The notes under the pieces: model-generated
Seen by the model: only the letters and a program-made list of their open reading frames with translations
The model's database searches: none
What the model was told of the DNA's origin: nothing
Shown: positions 7,004-15,713 of the stretch, piece after piece
How positions within the stretch are numbered: position 1 is the first letter of the stretch
Layout of the letters: every line of letters starts with the position of its first letter
Assembly: GCA_020850225.1 (NCBI GenBank)
Contig: JADZFD010000032.1
Span: 1 to 64,000 of the forward strand
Source of the DNA: Saprospiraceae bacterium
GTDB lineage: Bacteria; Bacteroidota; Bacteroidia; Chitinophagales; Saprospiraceae
DNA: 64,000 nucleotides
Reading direction: 5' to 3'
Program-made: the position numbers and the translations under genes

Positions 7004-7290
7004 GTATCCATATTTTTAAACCACTTCTTTGCTTCAGGTCTCCTGTGTGGACAACCAGGCCAGCAACATGGAGTGCGTTTACCTTCATTCATGTCCTCCA
7101 TCATACGTGTGATATGTTCAGCCCTGGTTTCAGGCTTTTTAACAATGGTAACCCAGCATATCCACTCATTGCGTTGAATAGGCGTGAGTGAATTCCATCG
7201 AACCAGAATATCGGCATTAGACTGAAGAGCCAATTTCATATCTTCAGGAACAGTATGTAAAATTCCTTCTAAAATTATTGATATGTCCAT
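7000..7290 (-). CDS. OmdA-type YdeI C-terminal domain protein with Cys-rich tail
   Basis: This 96-residue protein corresponds to the OmdA half of YdeI: VPEDMKLALQSN, then WNSLTPIQRNEWICWVTIVK, then KKPETRAEHITRMMEDMNEG. It is extended by a short tail with C-C-W-P-G-C-P-H-R, which could bind a metal. Stand-alone proteins of this kind occur in many bacteria; function is unknown. It lies upstream of and in line with the esterase, separated by a YdeI-tail fossil. Domain assignment is good, the meaning of the tail is a guess. Confidence 0.75.
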   Translation of the reverse strand: MDISIILEGILHTVPEDMKLALQSNADILVRWNSLTPIQRNEWICWVTIVKKPETRAEHITRMMEDMNEGKRTPCCWPGCPHRRPEAKKWFKNMDT

Positions 7291-7769
7291 AATTATACTA
7301 TTTATTGTTTCCTTACAAGGATTCGAATTCTATTTACAATGGTTATCACTATCAAACAACAAATAATTTTGATAAAGGGTAAATTTTTTATACTTGTGCT
7401 TTCTTTCATATCTTAGATTTGCCACAATCTTAAAATATGAGCAGTAAAAGTAGTAAAAAGAAATTTGCCTGTCAGTCTGTTTTCCAAACAATTTTCAAAA
7501 TTATTTACAAGGTATAAGATTGGCTTACGGGTAATCAAATATCAGTCCTACCGATATGTCATAACTTCGGATTCCTTCTATACCTCGAACTTACCATACA
7601 CAGCATGATATTTTTGATATGACATACAACTACTATTTGCATTTTATCTGATAGGCTGAATGATAAATCAATCTTGTTTGTAATATAAAGAATAATGCCA
7701 TTTACCTTTATATTGTTCGTGTTTTTTGAAATAAACTTATAGACGAATAACCATTCCTGCTTAATACCA
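7291..7769. other. Intergenic stretch without recognisable gene
   Basis: These 479 bp are AT-rich and carry many stops in all frames that I followed. I see no tRNA-like fold, repeat or convincing terminator. It separates the accessory block from the more conserved genes to the right. Confidence 0.5.
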
Positions 7770-8381
7770 TTATCTCATAGGCGGTCTTCTTCTCTTACTC
7801 CCTTTGGTCATCATCTGATTGGCCTTCATACCCATACTTTGAGCCACTTTCATCTGACCCCGGTTTTCGAAGGCTGTTTCAAATTGTTTGATTTGATCCT
7901 TAATCTGGGGTTCTGTTACTTTTAGTTTTTTAGCCTGATAGAAATAGTTTCTTGCGGATGTCCAGTTGTTTTTTTGTGATTGCATAACTGCCATTTGAAG
8001 GAGTACCATAGCTTTTTCATTGTCAGATGGTAATTTGAGCGCCAGTGCCTGATTGAAAAATCCTTCAGCAGCTGTATTGTCCTTGCGTTGCGCAGCAAAA
8101 GAACCTTTCAGGATATAATAAAATGCTCTGTTGGTTACATACAATAATTTAGGCGATAAAGTCAGATCCAATCTTTTTTCAGCACCTTCAAAATCCATTG
8201 TCTGCATTTTTTCTGATGCTGACTGAATGGTTCCCAGCAGCAGGTAACTAATAAGAAATATAATTCCTATCAGAAAAAATATCCAGGAATATCCAAACCC
8301 GATTACAAATGTTAGAATGATTCCTCCGATAAAACCAAGAGCAATGAGCGCAAATTTGATATAAATATTGATTGTAAACAT
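7770..8381 (-). CDS. Membrane-anchored TPR-like protein
   Basis: The 203-residue protein has two N-terminal transmembrane segments (about residues 8-27 and 31-50). These are followed by a cytoplasmic helical region with TPR character: GAEKRLDLTL, AFYYILKGSFAAQRKDNTAA, FFNQALALKL and WTSARNYFYQAKKLKV. The tail is very basic (KGSKRRRPPMR). A similar layout is common in Bacteroidota proteins of unknown role, and a scaffolding function is plausible. It stands alone on the minus strand. I could not assign it to a named family with certainty. Confidence 0.7.
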   Translation of the reverse strand: MFTINIYIKFALIALGFIGGIILTFVIGFGYSWIFFLIGIIFLISYLLLGTIQSASEKMQTMDFEGAEKRLDLTLSPKLLYVTNRAFYYILKGSFAAQRKDNTAAEGFFNQALALKLPSDNEKAMVLLQMAVMQSQKNNWTSARNYFYQAKKLKVTEPQIKDQIKQFETAFENRGQMKVAQSMGMKANQMMTKGSKRRRPPMR

Positions 8382-8687
8382 ATATTTTTATTGATTTTTA
8401 ATAGTATTGGATAGAATGAAGTGCGAAAGTACTTGGATTTACTTATTTTTTCAATGATTTGAAAGAATAAATTGGATTTTGAATGATTTAACGGCTTTTT
8501 TTAAATGAATTTTGTTGAATAAAGTAGTTTGTTAATTAATCAATTAATTTTATATTTACGATTGTGTAAAGTTAATTTATGTATATTTACACTTTATATT
8601 TTAGTGAACCAAATAGAGCGGTTTAGAGCGTAAATAATCACTCAGTTTGGCAGAATATTGGACGATTGAAGTGACAAAACTGAATAA
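8382..8687. other. Divergent intergenic region with promoter and inverted repeat
   Basis: The 306 bp lie between divergent genes. They hold a promoter-like pair at 8528-8558 and the inverted repeat GTGTAAA-N15-TTTACAC at 8564-8592, which may be an operator. Nothing coding is seen. Confidence 0.5.
8528..8558 (+). promoter_or_regulatory. Putative promoter for the membrane protein/NTPase pair
   Basis: TTTG at 8528-8531 and TATATTTA at 8551-8558 are separated by exactly 19 bp, matching the Bacteroidota sigma-ABfr layout except for the last base. The ATG of the first gene lies 130 bp downstream. The inverted repeat GTGTAAA-N15-TTTACAC at 8564-8592 sits just past the start point, a position suited to repression. 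Confidence 0.5.
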
Positions 8688-9686
8688 ATGGAGAATAAAA
8701 ATCAGGTAAGTATCAAAAGTCTGATACTATTGTGGGCATTTGCTGAAACAAGTATCGGAGGTGTGTTGCATGCATTAAAATTGCCATTTACCGGTATCCT
8801 GGTAGGTGGCATCGCAGTGATAAGTATTGCACTTATCGGATTTTATCAAAAACCGGGAACCAACGAAATATTAAGGGCACTGATCATAGTACTAATGGCC
8901 AAATTATTAGTTAGTCCGCATTCCCCGTGGCAGGCATATATAGCAGTAGCATTTCAGGGGTATATTGGCAGTCTGATTTACCGGAGCAACAGCAATTTTA
9001 AAGTCAAAACCATGATGTTTGCAACACTGGCACTTTTTGAATCAGCTATACAGAAACTATTGGTTGCGTTAATTATATTTGGTAATGATTTCTTCTCAAG
9101 CCTTGATATAGCTGCTAATTCCGTAGTCGGTTCTATGGGCTGGAATCCTGAGTTTTCTTTCGTATATACAGTTTTTGGTACCTATATTTTTTTACATCTT
9201 TTGACAGGCATAATATTAGGTTTTTGGATTCCCCGTATCCCGGATGATGTAGCTGGTTTCAGGATGCCTGAACTGGATTTCGATCCGGTAACCAGTGAGA
9301 CAAAAATGAAAAAGTATAAAAAGAGAATATGGATAACAACCGGAGTTTTTATAGCTATTTTACTTACTTTAAAATGGTTGATTCCGGATACACCTTCTAT
9401 GGTACTCGTTTACATGTTTGTAAGAGCTTTACTGATAAGTCTGATCCTCGTATTTGTTGTTGGCCCTTTGATCAAAAACTGGGTAAAACGATGGATACAA
9501 CGCAAAAATATCGATGCAACAAGCTGGAATGACATAATTGATATGTTGCCCAGGTTTTCACTGAAGGCTTTTGCTGTACTGAAGTATGTACAACAACAGT
9601 TCAGTGGTCTTGCCAGGATCCGGTATTTTTTACTGGGTATCATCGTAGTTTCTGCAAAAGAAGTAAATGATACATGGCAAAAGTAA
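8688..9686 (+). CDS. Polytopic membrane protein coupled to a THEP1-type NTPase
   Basis: The 332-residue protein has about eight hydrophobic segments. There is a long soluble linker around residues 190-215 and a cytoplasmic C-terminus. The first half (GGVLHALKLPFTGILVGGIA, then RALIIVLMAKLLVSPHSP) resembles the small S-components of ECF vitamin or metal transporters in feel, but I cannot confirm that. Its 3' end overlaps the NTPase gene by 13 bp, which points to coordinated synthesis and perhaps one complex. A transport function energised or regulated by the partner is my inference; no substrate is suggested by the neighbours. Confidence 0.65.
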   Translation: MENKNQVSIKSLILLWAFAETSIGGVLHALKLPFTGILVGGIAVISIALIGFYQKPGTNEILRALIIVLMAKLLVSPHSPWQAYIAVAFQGYIGSLIYRSNSNFKVKTMMFATLALFESAIQKLLVALIIFGNDFFSSLDIAANSVVGSMGWNPEFSFVYTVFGTYIFLHLLTGIILGFWIPRIPDDVAGFRMPELDFDPVTSETKMKKYKKRIWITTGVFIAILLTLKWLIPDTPSMVLVYMFVRALLISLILVFVVGPLIKNWVKRWIQRKNIDATSWNDIIDMLPRFSLKAFAVLKYVQQQFSGLARIRYFLLGIIVVSAKEVNDTWQK

Positions 9687-10174
9687 TAATTCTTTCCGGT
9701 CCGGTTCAATCCGGAAAAACCACAACACTTATGGAATGGGTAGAGGAAAGAAACGATGTTGTGGGATTTCTTTGTCCGGATATAAACCAGGTGCGTCATT
9801 TGTATATGATAGAATCCGGTAGTTTGCATCCTTTTGAAGCTAATGGTGTACACGACGAACCTACGATACAAATAGGCAGATTTACATTTTATACTTCGGG
9901 ATTCAAAACAGTGAAGTCCTGGTTGAGTAAATCTGCAGAATCAGATGCCCGATGGATAATCATAGATGAAATAGGAAAACTGGAATTGGCAGGTGAAGGA
10001 TTTGAACCAGAACTATCCCGTTTTATTGATTCGGTAAGGAGAAATGTGTATAACCCAACTTTAATTATAGTAGTACGGGAACAACTCCTTAATCAGGTGA
10101 TTGATAAATATCAACTACATGATGCAGTGAAATCAGATATTTTAAACTTTGGGAATGTTATATTAACCTATTAA
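9674..10174 (+). CDS. THEP1-type nucleoside-triphosphatase (NTPase_1 fold)
   Basis: The 166-residue protein is a compact P-loop NTPase. Walker A is G-P-V-Q-S-G-K-T-T at residues 8-16, Walker B is WIIIDEIGKLEL near residue 94-105, and a C-terminal strand with IIVVREQLL follows. The E-I-G-K-[LM]-E string after Walker B is typical of THEP1/NTPase_1 proteins, which hydrolyse NTPs slowly and lack a known physiological partner. The start lies inside the upstream membrane gene (13-bp overlap). The pairing suggests that the NTPase serves that membrane protein. Family call is good; role is inferred. Confidence 0.78.
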   Translation: MAKVIILSGPVQSGKTTTLMEWVEERNDVVGFLCPDINQVRHLYMIESGSLHPFEANGVHDEPTIQIGRFTFYTSGFKTVKSWLSKSAESDARWIIIDEIGKLELAGEGFEPELSRFIDSVRRNVYNPTLIIVVREQLLNQVIDKYQLHDAVKSDILNFGNVILTY

Positions 10175-10572
10175 TTAGCTAAACCTCGATAAGAAAAGTG
10201 ATAATTTAATAAGGTTGGGACTGGGACAATTTCTAACTACTAATAAAGCAATAGGTTTTAATTGATACTATTTGTTGAGGAAGTATCAACCATCTTTTGT
10301 AACATTTCCTTAATTCAAGTCTCCTATACAACTTTAGGAAAAAGTATTTTGTTAATAAATTAATAGAGATATGGTGACTTTATGTGTTTAATATCGTCTG
10401 AATATTGTATGATTTGAAATTGCTGAATAAAGTTTGATAGAGAGAAGTGCTTTATTTGCAATATAGTTTTATATATAATATGTAAATTGAGGTATTTCAA
10501 TTTATTGCAAAAGTATATTGAATTTGATAAAACAGAATGATAAATTATTAATAAACCATAAAATCAAAATCT
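10175..10572. other. Intergenic stretch with a weak hairpin
   Basis: The 398 bp contain no gene that I can support. TTGATACT at 10262-10269 pairs perfectly with AGTATCAA at 10282-10289 and could form a weak hairpin downstream of the NTPase gene, but no proper T-tract follows. The remainder is AT-rich leader for the DUF2853 gene. Confidence 0.45.
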
Positions 10573-10911
10573 ATGAGCAAATTTGATGAAAAGTTGGCAT
10601 TATATGAGGCCAGCGCTAAAGAATTGGGATTAAAAATTCCTTCAGACTTATTGAAAAGTGTTACAAAAGGTTTAGGACCTTCTATTTATTTAGCAGATGC
10701 TTCATTGGTATCCGGTAGTGATAATGAAGAAAAAGCAAGAATTAAGAATAACTTTCTTATTAAAAAACTGGGTCTGAAGGACAGTGCTGAACTGGATGCT
10801 GCCATTGAAGAAGCCGTTACTAAAATGGGTACTTCAAACAGAACCAAATATCGGGCGCTGGTATATGCATTACTTGTGATCAAATTTAAGAAAGAATCAG
10901 TATACGCATAA
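10573..10911 (+). CDS. DUF2853 family protein
   Basis: This 112-residue helical protein matches DUF2853 from end to end: MSKFDEKLALYEASAKELGL at the N-terminus, GLGPSIYLADASLVSGSDN in the middle and TSNRTKYRALVYALLV at the end. The family is cytoplasmic, structurally helical and of unknown function. It is monocistronic here, with a clear terminator at 10986-11027. Length and sequence look intact. Confidence 0.85.
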   Translation: MSKFDEKLALYEASAKELGLKIPSDLLKSVTKGLGPSIYLADASLVSGSDNEEKARIKNNFLIKKLGLKDSAELDAAIEEAVTKMGTSNRTKYRALVYALLVIKFKKESVYA

Positions 10912-10985
10912 TCGTATGTGCCTTTCGGGGATTATATTGTAATTTTAAATGATTAAGTAATAATCCTTCAAAAGTAATATAATAA

Positions 10986-11027
10986 AATCGTTGACATTGC
11001 ATGATAAGTGTATGTCAGCGATTTTTT
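10986..11027 (+). terminator. Rho-independent terminator after DUF2853 gene
   Basis: A 12-bp stem, AATCGTTGACAT (10986-10997) with ATGTCAGCGATT (11012-11023), contains one G-U pair, encloses a 14-nt loop and is followed by a run of T. Confidence 0.85.
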
Positions 11028-11524
11028 ATATACAAATTAATCATTTGTAGAATAATAGGAAATGAGCGCAGTATAAGAGTATATTGATGGTGTATATTTA
11101 GGTTAGTCACTTAATTTCTATAGAAAAGTATTTTTCTTTAAATACACTTATTCCCAAGAACAATGTTAAACAACACAGAATCATTATAATCCGTATTGCA
11201 TACCCGTCTGAAAATAATGATAATACATAAAAAAATATACCAGCCAATACCGAAAACGATATCATTGGATTAGGACTGATGCCAATACGATGTTATCTGG
11301 GTCTGTTATAGGCTACCTTCTAAAATATTTTATTTATTCAAAATATTGTTACATACAATATAATTAATAATTTTCTTTTCTATAAGACGACCAGAATGTA
11401 TCGGTCGGATAAACTATATATAAGGATACAAAAACACTGGTAAATCATACGATTAGTGTCATGCTTTTAGACACAAAAATTTAGATATTGTACCTGAAAC
11501 TCAGTCTGTTTATAAAGAAAACTA
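11028..11524. other. Gene-poor stretch with one small membrane frame
   Basis: Apart from the 52-codon minus-strand frame at 11107-11265, I see no gene in these 497 bp. Upstream of that frame the reading frame is broken by stops, so a longer ancestral gene may have decayed here. Confidence 0.45.
11107..11265 (-). pseudogene. Small two-TM membrane frame, probable gene remnant
   Basis: The minus strand reads MISFSVLAGIFFYVLSLFSD, continues through a second hydrophobic helix (IRIIMILCCLTLFLGISVF), and ends KEKYFSIEIK-stop. The open stretch extends ten codons upstream of this Met (HRIGISPNP) before a stop. Two clean membrane helices with charged ends are unlikely by chance in such AT-rich DNA, although T-rich sequence does favour hydrophobic codons. 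It may be a true small membrane protein or the C-terminal debris of a larger one. I do not recognise the family. Confidence 0.35.
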
Positions 11525-12772
11525 TTATTTTTTCTTTTTACTTTTCTTGACACCATATCGTTTATTAGGCTCTGGCTCGAGTTGCTCTATGATTTTACTG
11601 ATGTCCATTTCTGTCTCTGATGTAAAATCCCTGATTTCCTTATACCCTTCATTTCCCAATTCCAGAACCTGTACATTTTTGCCGATATAATCCTCTATGG
11701 CAGTGAGTAGTTTTTTTTCAGATTCATCGCAAAATGAATATGCAAATCCCTTGTTTTTACCCCTGCCGGTTCTGCCTACGCGATGCACGTAGTTTTCGGG
11801 ATGTTCCGGTAGATCGTAATTGACTACATATGCTACATCGGGTATATCGATACCGCGTGCACTCACGTCGGTTGCTATCAGCATTTTGACTTTACCGGAT
11901 CTGAATTGATTCAGCGTGTCGATTCTGTCTTTTTGTTCTTTGCCGCCATGCATATATACGGATTCTATTCCTACCCGGAGCATGGCTGCTTGAACTCTTT
12001 CGCATCGGACCTTGGTACGTACAAATACCAGTATCTTGCTGTCTGGATTTTCCTGTACTAGCCTCTCTAAAAAAAAGCGTTTATCGTCCATGGATACAAA
12101 CACAACGGAATGGTTTACGTTTTTGGATACCGGATCTTTAGGTGATATCTGAATTCGGATAGGGTTTTTGACCAGAGAGTAGGCGAGATCTTTAATTTCT
12201 TCATCTATAGTAGCAGAGAAGAAAAGTGTTTGCCTTTTCTTGGGCAAAAATCGGATTAAATCCCGTATATCCTTAATAAAACCCTTGTCAAGCATATGAT
12301 CTGCTTCATCAAGGATGAGGATTTCTGTCTGTTGAAGGAGAATATATCCCTGACTTACAAGGTCAAAAAGTCTTCCCGGAGTGGTGATCAGTATATCAAC
12401 ACCTTTAGCAAGTTTGGCTATCTGCGGATCCTGTTCCACACCTCCGAATACAGACATGGAAGTGACTCTGGTGTTTTTAGAGAACTTAGTAAAAACGTCA
12501 TTGATCTGTAAAGCAAGTTCTCTTGTAGGTACCATGACGACACACCGGATACCATTGCGTCTTTTAGGGTTGATCTTGCTGTGAAGAATATGTATAACCG
12601 GAATGGCGAAAGCTGCCGTTTTGCCTGTACCAGTCTGTGCTATTGCCAGCAGGTCTTCACCGCGGAGGATATTGGGGATACATTTATACTGGATATCTGT
12701 AGGTTTTCTGAATCCTGACTTTTCCAGATTGTTTTTTAATTCGTCAATAAAGTGGTATTCAGAAAAATGCAT
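11525..12772 (-). CDS. rhlE: DEAD-box RNA helicase, RhlE type
   Basis: The 415-residue protein has all helicase motifs in order: Q motif (GFRKPTDIQ, residues 20-28), Walker A A-Q-T-G-T-G-K-T (45-52), P-T-R-E-L-A, D-E-A-D, S-A-T, the ARGIDIP region and H-R-V-G-R-T-G-R. The short basic tail (RYGVKKSKKKK) could bind RNA. RhlE-type proteins remodel RNA during ribosome assembly and mRNA decay, often in the cold. It is transcribed alone; a -7 element (TATATTTG, minus strand 12798-12805) lies 26 bp upstream of the start. The exact RhlE/CsdA subgroup is less certain than the family. Confidence 0.88.
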   Translation of the reverse strand: MHFSEYHFIDELKNNLEKSGFRKPTDIQYKCIPNILRGEDLLAIAQTGTGKTAAFAIPVIHILHSKINPKRRNGIRCVVMVPTRELALQINDVFTKFSKNTRVTSMSVFGGVEQDPQIAKLAKGVDILITTPGRLFDLVSQGYILLQQTEILILDEADHMLDKGFIKDIRDLIRFLPKKRQTLFFSATIDEEIKDLAYSLVKNPIRIQISPKDPVSKNVNHSVVFVSMDDKRFFLERLVQENPDSKILVFVRTKVRCERVQAAMLRVGIESVYMHGGKEQKDRIDTLNQFRSGKVKMLIATDVSARGIDIPDVAYVVNYDLPEHPENYVHRVGRTGRGKNKGFAYSFCDESEKKLLTAIEDYIGKNVQVLELGNEGYKEIRDFTSETEMDISKIIEQLEPEPNKRYGVKKSKKKK

Positions 12773-13032
12773 AATGGATACGATATATTATATGGTGCAA
12801 ATATAATAAATTTTTATTTTAAATAACACTTTGAATATGAAGTAAATTATATAATGATATTTTTTATAAGTATTAAAAATAAATATTAACTTTGCTTTCA
12901 AAATCTGTTAAATCAATATTATGATGTTTTTACGATTGCCTATATTGATTTTCAGAAAGTTTTTGATGATTGAAAGTTTGATTTATTCGTAATATTCAAA
13001 AGATATTTCAATTCGAAAATAATAAAAATGAT

Positions 13033-14742
13033 ATGGAGGCAAATAAAAATATAGTTTTAAAAAAGTCCTTAAGGATGTGTTCAGCGTTTCTGTTGATATT
13101 TTGGACAAGCATGCTCCAGGCTCAAATCAAAAGTGGTATTCAGATCAGTCTGAGTGGTGGTATGAGCAGTCCCGTTGGAAAGTACAAAAATCCGGATCAA
13201 TTCACAGGTAGTGGAATGCATTTTTCCGGAGGTATGGATTATTATTTTTTCAAGGGCTTAGGATTGGGAATTGAAGGTGGATATTTTGAAAACAGAACTG
13301 AAAGATTATTTGAAGATTTTATATATCGCAAATATTTTGAAGTAACCAATATCTCTTCAGGTTATGACTGGCAAACGATGTATATTACTGCCGGTCCAAC
13401 TCTGAAATGGTCACCTGGCAGGTTTGAACTGGATCTGACAGGTAAAATGGGTGTATCACAGATATCAGCACCCAATCTACTCTACCAAAAAAACGATTAT
13501 GGTGAGGTATACGATGTGTATCGTTTTACAAGAGGCAGCAAGGACTGGAAACTAGCCTGGAGTACCGGATTAAGGGCTATCTATAAATTGAATTATTGGA
13601 TGGGTGTTCAGGGTAAATTGGATTATTGGAGTACTATGGGTTTAAATTCAGTAAATTATTCGTACAGATACAGGGATGTAATTGATTTGGATCGCAACGG
13701 TCATCTCGATAGTGAAGAATTTCATTATGCTGGCATTGTCTCAAAAGCACAAACTACAGCAGTCAACGTGCTGAATCTGGATTTAGGACTCGTTTTTCAG
13801 ATAGGAAATATTTATAGAAATACAAGAAATAATATTTCAATGGATCTGATAGATGCTGTTTTGGATGATGAAGAAAAACTGAATTCGGACAGTATCCTGT
13901 TAAGTCAGCAAAATATAAACGTCATATCTACCGATACTTCAGATGTTGCAGTACTGAAATCTAAAGTAGAACAGACAGGTGTAATGGGTAAGGATTCAAT
14001 TAATAATACTACAGATGCAAGGGATAGCATTGAAAGTCAGCATGTGAACATGGTTGCTAAAGATAATGTAGTTATTGGCAGAGACAGTATTAATTCATTG
14101 GCAGAGATACATTTTTCCATGACGGATTATAATAAAGCTGCTGAATATTACAACTTACTCAAGGATGATCCTGAATATCCAAGAAGCCGGTATATGTATG
14201 CGTTGTCACTCAGCTTTAACGGTCAGTGTGATGAAGCCAGGAAAGAATTCAAGCAATTTATGAGAGAATATACAGGAAGTGATAAGCGATCATTGGAGGT
14301 ATTGTTTGTGTCACAATTCGAAAATTGCACATCTGTTGCCCGAAAAATCAAATCAGGTAAGGTTGTATCCAGTGAGACGTCCAAAAAATCAGAATCGGGA
14401 ATGAATACTGATATCCTGGTTACTGATGCAACGAAAGCAACTGAAAGTACAGATAAAAAGGTGTCTGAAGTTGCAGAAAGGGAATATCAGGTTCAATTTA
14501 TAGCAATTCACAAGGCAGGCGTTATATTTCAGTCCATGTTAAAGATGGGAAGTGTCAATATAGAATTTATTAAAGATAAAAAGCTATATCGGTATTCACT
14601 CACAGGATATCAATATCTCGAAGAAGCAGTCAAAGATCTGCAAAAAGTCAGAAGTATGGGGTATTCTGATGCTTTTATAGCCATGTATCAAAATGGCAAA
14701 AGAATGGATACTATGTATCACGATAATGAACAAAAAGAATGA
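13033..14742 (+). CDS. Envelope protein: beta-barrel, TPR and SPOR-like domains
   Basis: The 569-residue protein starts with a signal peptide (SAFLLIFWTSMLQAQ, cut near residue 31). An outer-membrane beta-barrel-like region follows (residues ~35-260), rich in alternating aromatic strands and containing an EF-hand-like loop (DLDRNGHLDSEEF). A low-complexity linker leads to a TPR-like region (FSMTDYNKAAEYYNLL, about residues 360-435). The C-terminus (EYQVQFIAIHKAG ... YLEEAVKDLQKVRSMGYSDA) resembles a SPOR peptidoglycan-binding domain. The combination would tether an outer-membrane protein to the wall. No neighbour is functionally linked. Domain boundaries are approximate. Confidence 0.65.
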   Translation: MEANKNIVLKKSLRMCSAFLLIFWTSMLQAQIKSGIQISLSGGMSSPVGKYKNPDQFTGSGMHFSGGMDYYFFKGLGLGIEGGYFENRTERLFEDFIYRKYFEVTNISSGYDWQTMYITAGPTLKWSPGRFELDLTGKMGVSQISAPNLLYQKNDYGEVYDVYRFTRGSKDWKLAWSTGLRAIYKLNYWMGVQGKLDYWSTMGLNSVNYSYRYRDVIDLDRNGHLDSEEFHYAGIVSKAQTTAVNVLNLDLGLVFQIGNIYRNTRNNISMDLIDAVLDDEEKLNSDSILLSQQNINVISTDTSDVAVLKSKVEQTGVMGKDSINNTTDARDSIESQHVNMVAKDNVVIGRDSINSLAEIHFSMTDYNKAAEYYNLLKDDPEYPRSRYMYALSLSFNGQCDEARKEFKQFMREYTGSDKRSLEVLFVSQFENCTSVARKIKSGKVVSSETSKKSESGMNTDILVTDATKATESTDKKVSEVAEREYQVQFIAIHKAGVIFQSMLKMGSVNIEFIKDKKLYRYSLTGYQYLEEAVKDLQKVRSMGYSDAFIAMYQNGKRMDTMYHDNEQKE

Positions 14743-14799
14743 TAATCGGGATGAGCTTCTTTTTTTGGGGCTGTAAAATATTTTGTGTAAAAGTCTAAT

Positions 14800-14823
14800 A
14801 AATAAGAGTTTAGGCTCTTATTT
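14800..14823. terminator. Bidirectional terminator between convergent genes
   Basis: AAATAAGAG (14800-14808) pairs perfectly with CTCTTATTT (14815-14823) around a 6-nt loop. It lies between the envelope protein gene and the convergent gene ending at 14885. A second copy of AATAAATAAGAGT recurs at 14861-14873 as a direct repeat. Confidence 0.65.
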
Positions 14824-14884
14824 GTTGTTTACACAAGTTAATTTATATTCTCCATGCTTTAATAAATAAGAGTAAATACGATGT

Positions 14885-15373
14885 TTATGACGGACTTTTT
14901 GAGTTGTTGTTTGCTTTCGTAAATCCCATAAATAAGGTGATTATCAAAATAATCAGAAAACATAATCTTATTAAGCTTAACATTTGCCACTGGTTACCTC
15001 TATATACTAAATCCTGTTTAACTACATCTTCATAATTAGTTGAAATAAGTGCATTCAGTTCAGGAACAAAATATAAGAATGTAACAATTATTATTAATAC
15101 ATATCCTATTAGTGGTATTAACACATTTTTTTTACGCTCTGTTTTCCAACAAATAATAAGATTAATAATAAATAGAATTAATATAGTTGGGTGAATACTT
15201 TTCCAAAAAGGTTCCGGATCAAACCTGTATTCACCTTGAAACATTGACAGTGATTTTGGAATCGCTGCAAATGCATGTGGCCATACTGCTATATGCTCTA
15301 AAACAGAAGCTCCTAATACCATAGAGATACTCATACATAAAAGTATGTAGAATGAATTTTTATAGTTTATCAT
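14885..15373 (-). CDS. Four-TM membrane protein, possibly DUF1772-like
   Basis: The 162-residue protein has four hydrophobic segments (about residues 6-25, 62-78, 84-103 and 133-152). The loop between the first two contains HIAVWPHAFAAIPKSLSMFQ, and R-G-N-Q-W lies before the last helix. This layout, with an N-terminal glycine-rich helix and a conserved R-x-N-x-W near the end, resembles the DUF1772/anthrone-oxygenase-like group, but I am not certain. It is monocistronic and convergent with the envelope gene. No function is assigned. Confidence 0.6.
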   Translation of the reverse strand: MINYKNSFYILLCMSISMVLGASVLEHIAVWPHAFAAIPKSLSMFQGEYRFDPEPFWKSIHPTILILFIINLIICWKTERKKNVLIPLIGYVLIIIVTFLYFVPELNALISTNYEDVVKQDLVYRGNQWQMLSLIRLCFLIILIITLFMGFTKANNNSKSPS

Positions 15374-15713
15374 AATGCATAAAATATTTATTTTGACCGC
15401 AAGGTAGGTCTAATCAATCGTTTAAAATTGTATTTAATGGACATTTCCTGAAATGTGACCTTCGATGAGGCTCTTGCGATGTCTATACTTTTTTGATGTT
15501 AACCTAATTTTAGGTCAAGACAACATTAACTCTTTTATGCTTTATACAAAATATTTTACATGCTCTGTAATCTCGGGTTTTAACCCATTCTTAATGATAT
15601 TTAATGCTTTTAAATATTTTATGAGTTGATTTGGCAGTATCGCTACTCTTCCTGCGGCGAAAATATGAATTCTTATACTGTTCTTTTCAATTCTGTTTAT
15701 ACCTCAAGACATA
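15374..15713. other. Intergenic stretch, no gene seen
   Basis: The 340 bp hold a short perfect inverted repeat, ACATTTC-CT-GAAATGT (15441-15456), with a shape that could suit a protein-binding site. No coding frame, repeat family or strong terminator for uvrA is visible. Confidence 0.4.

Noticed and set aside
10262..10289. Terminator after the THEP1-type NTPase gene
   Set aside because: The 8-bp AT-rich stem is weak and has no T-tract. It is also about 90 bp past the stop, so it is kept only as a hairpin note.
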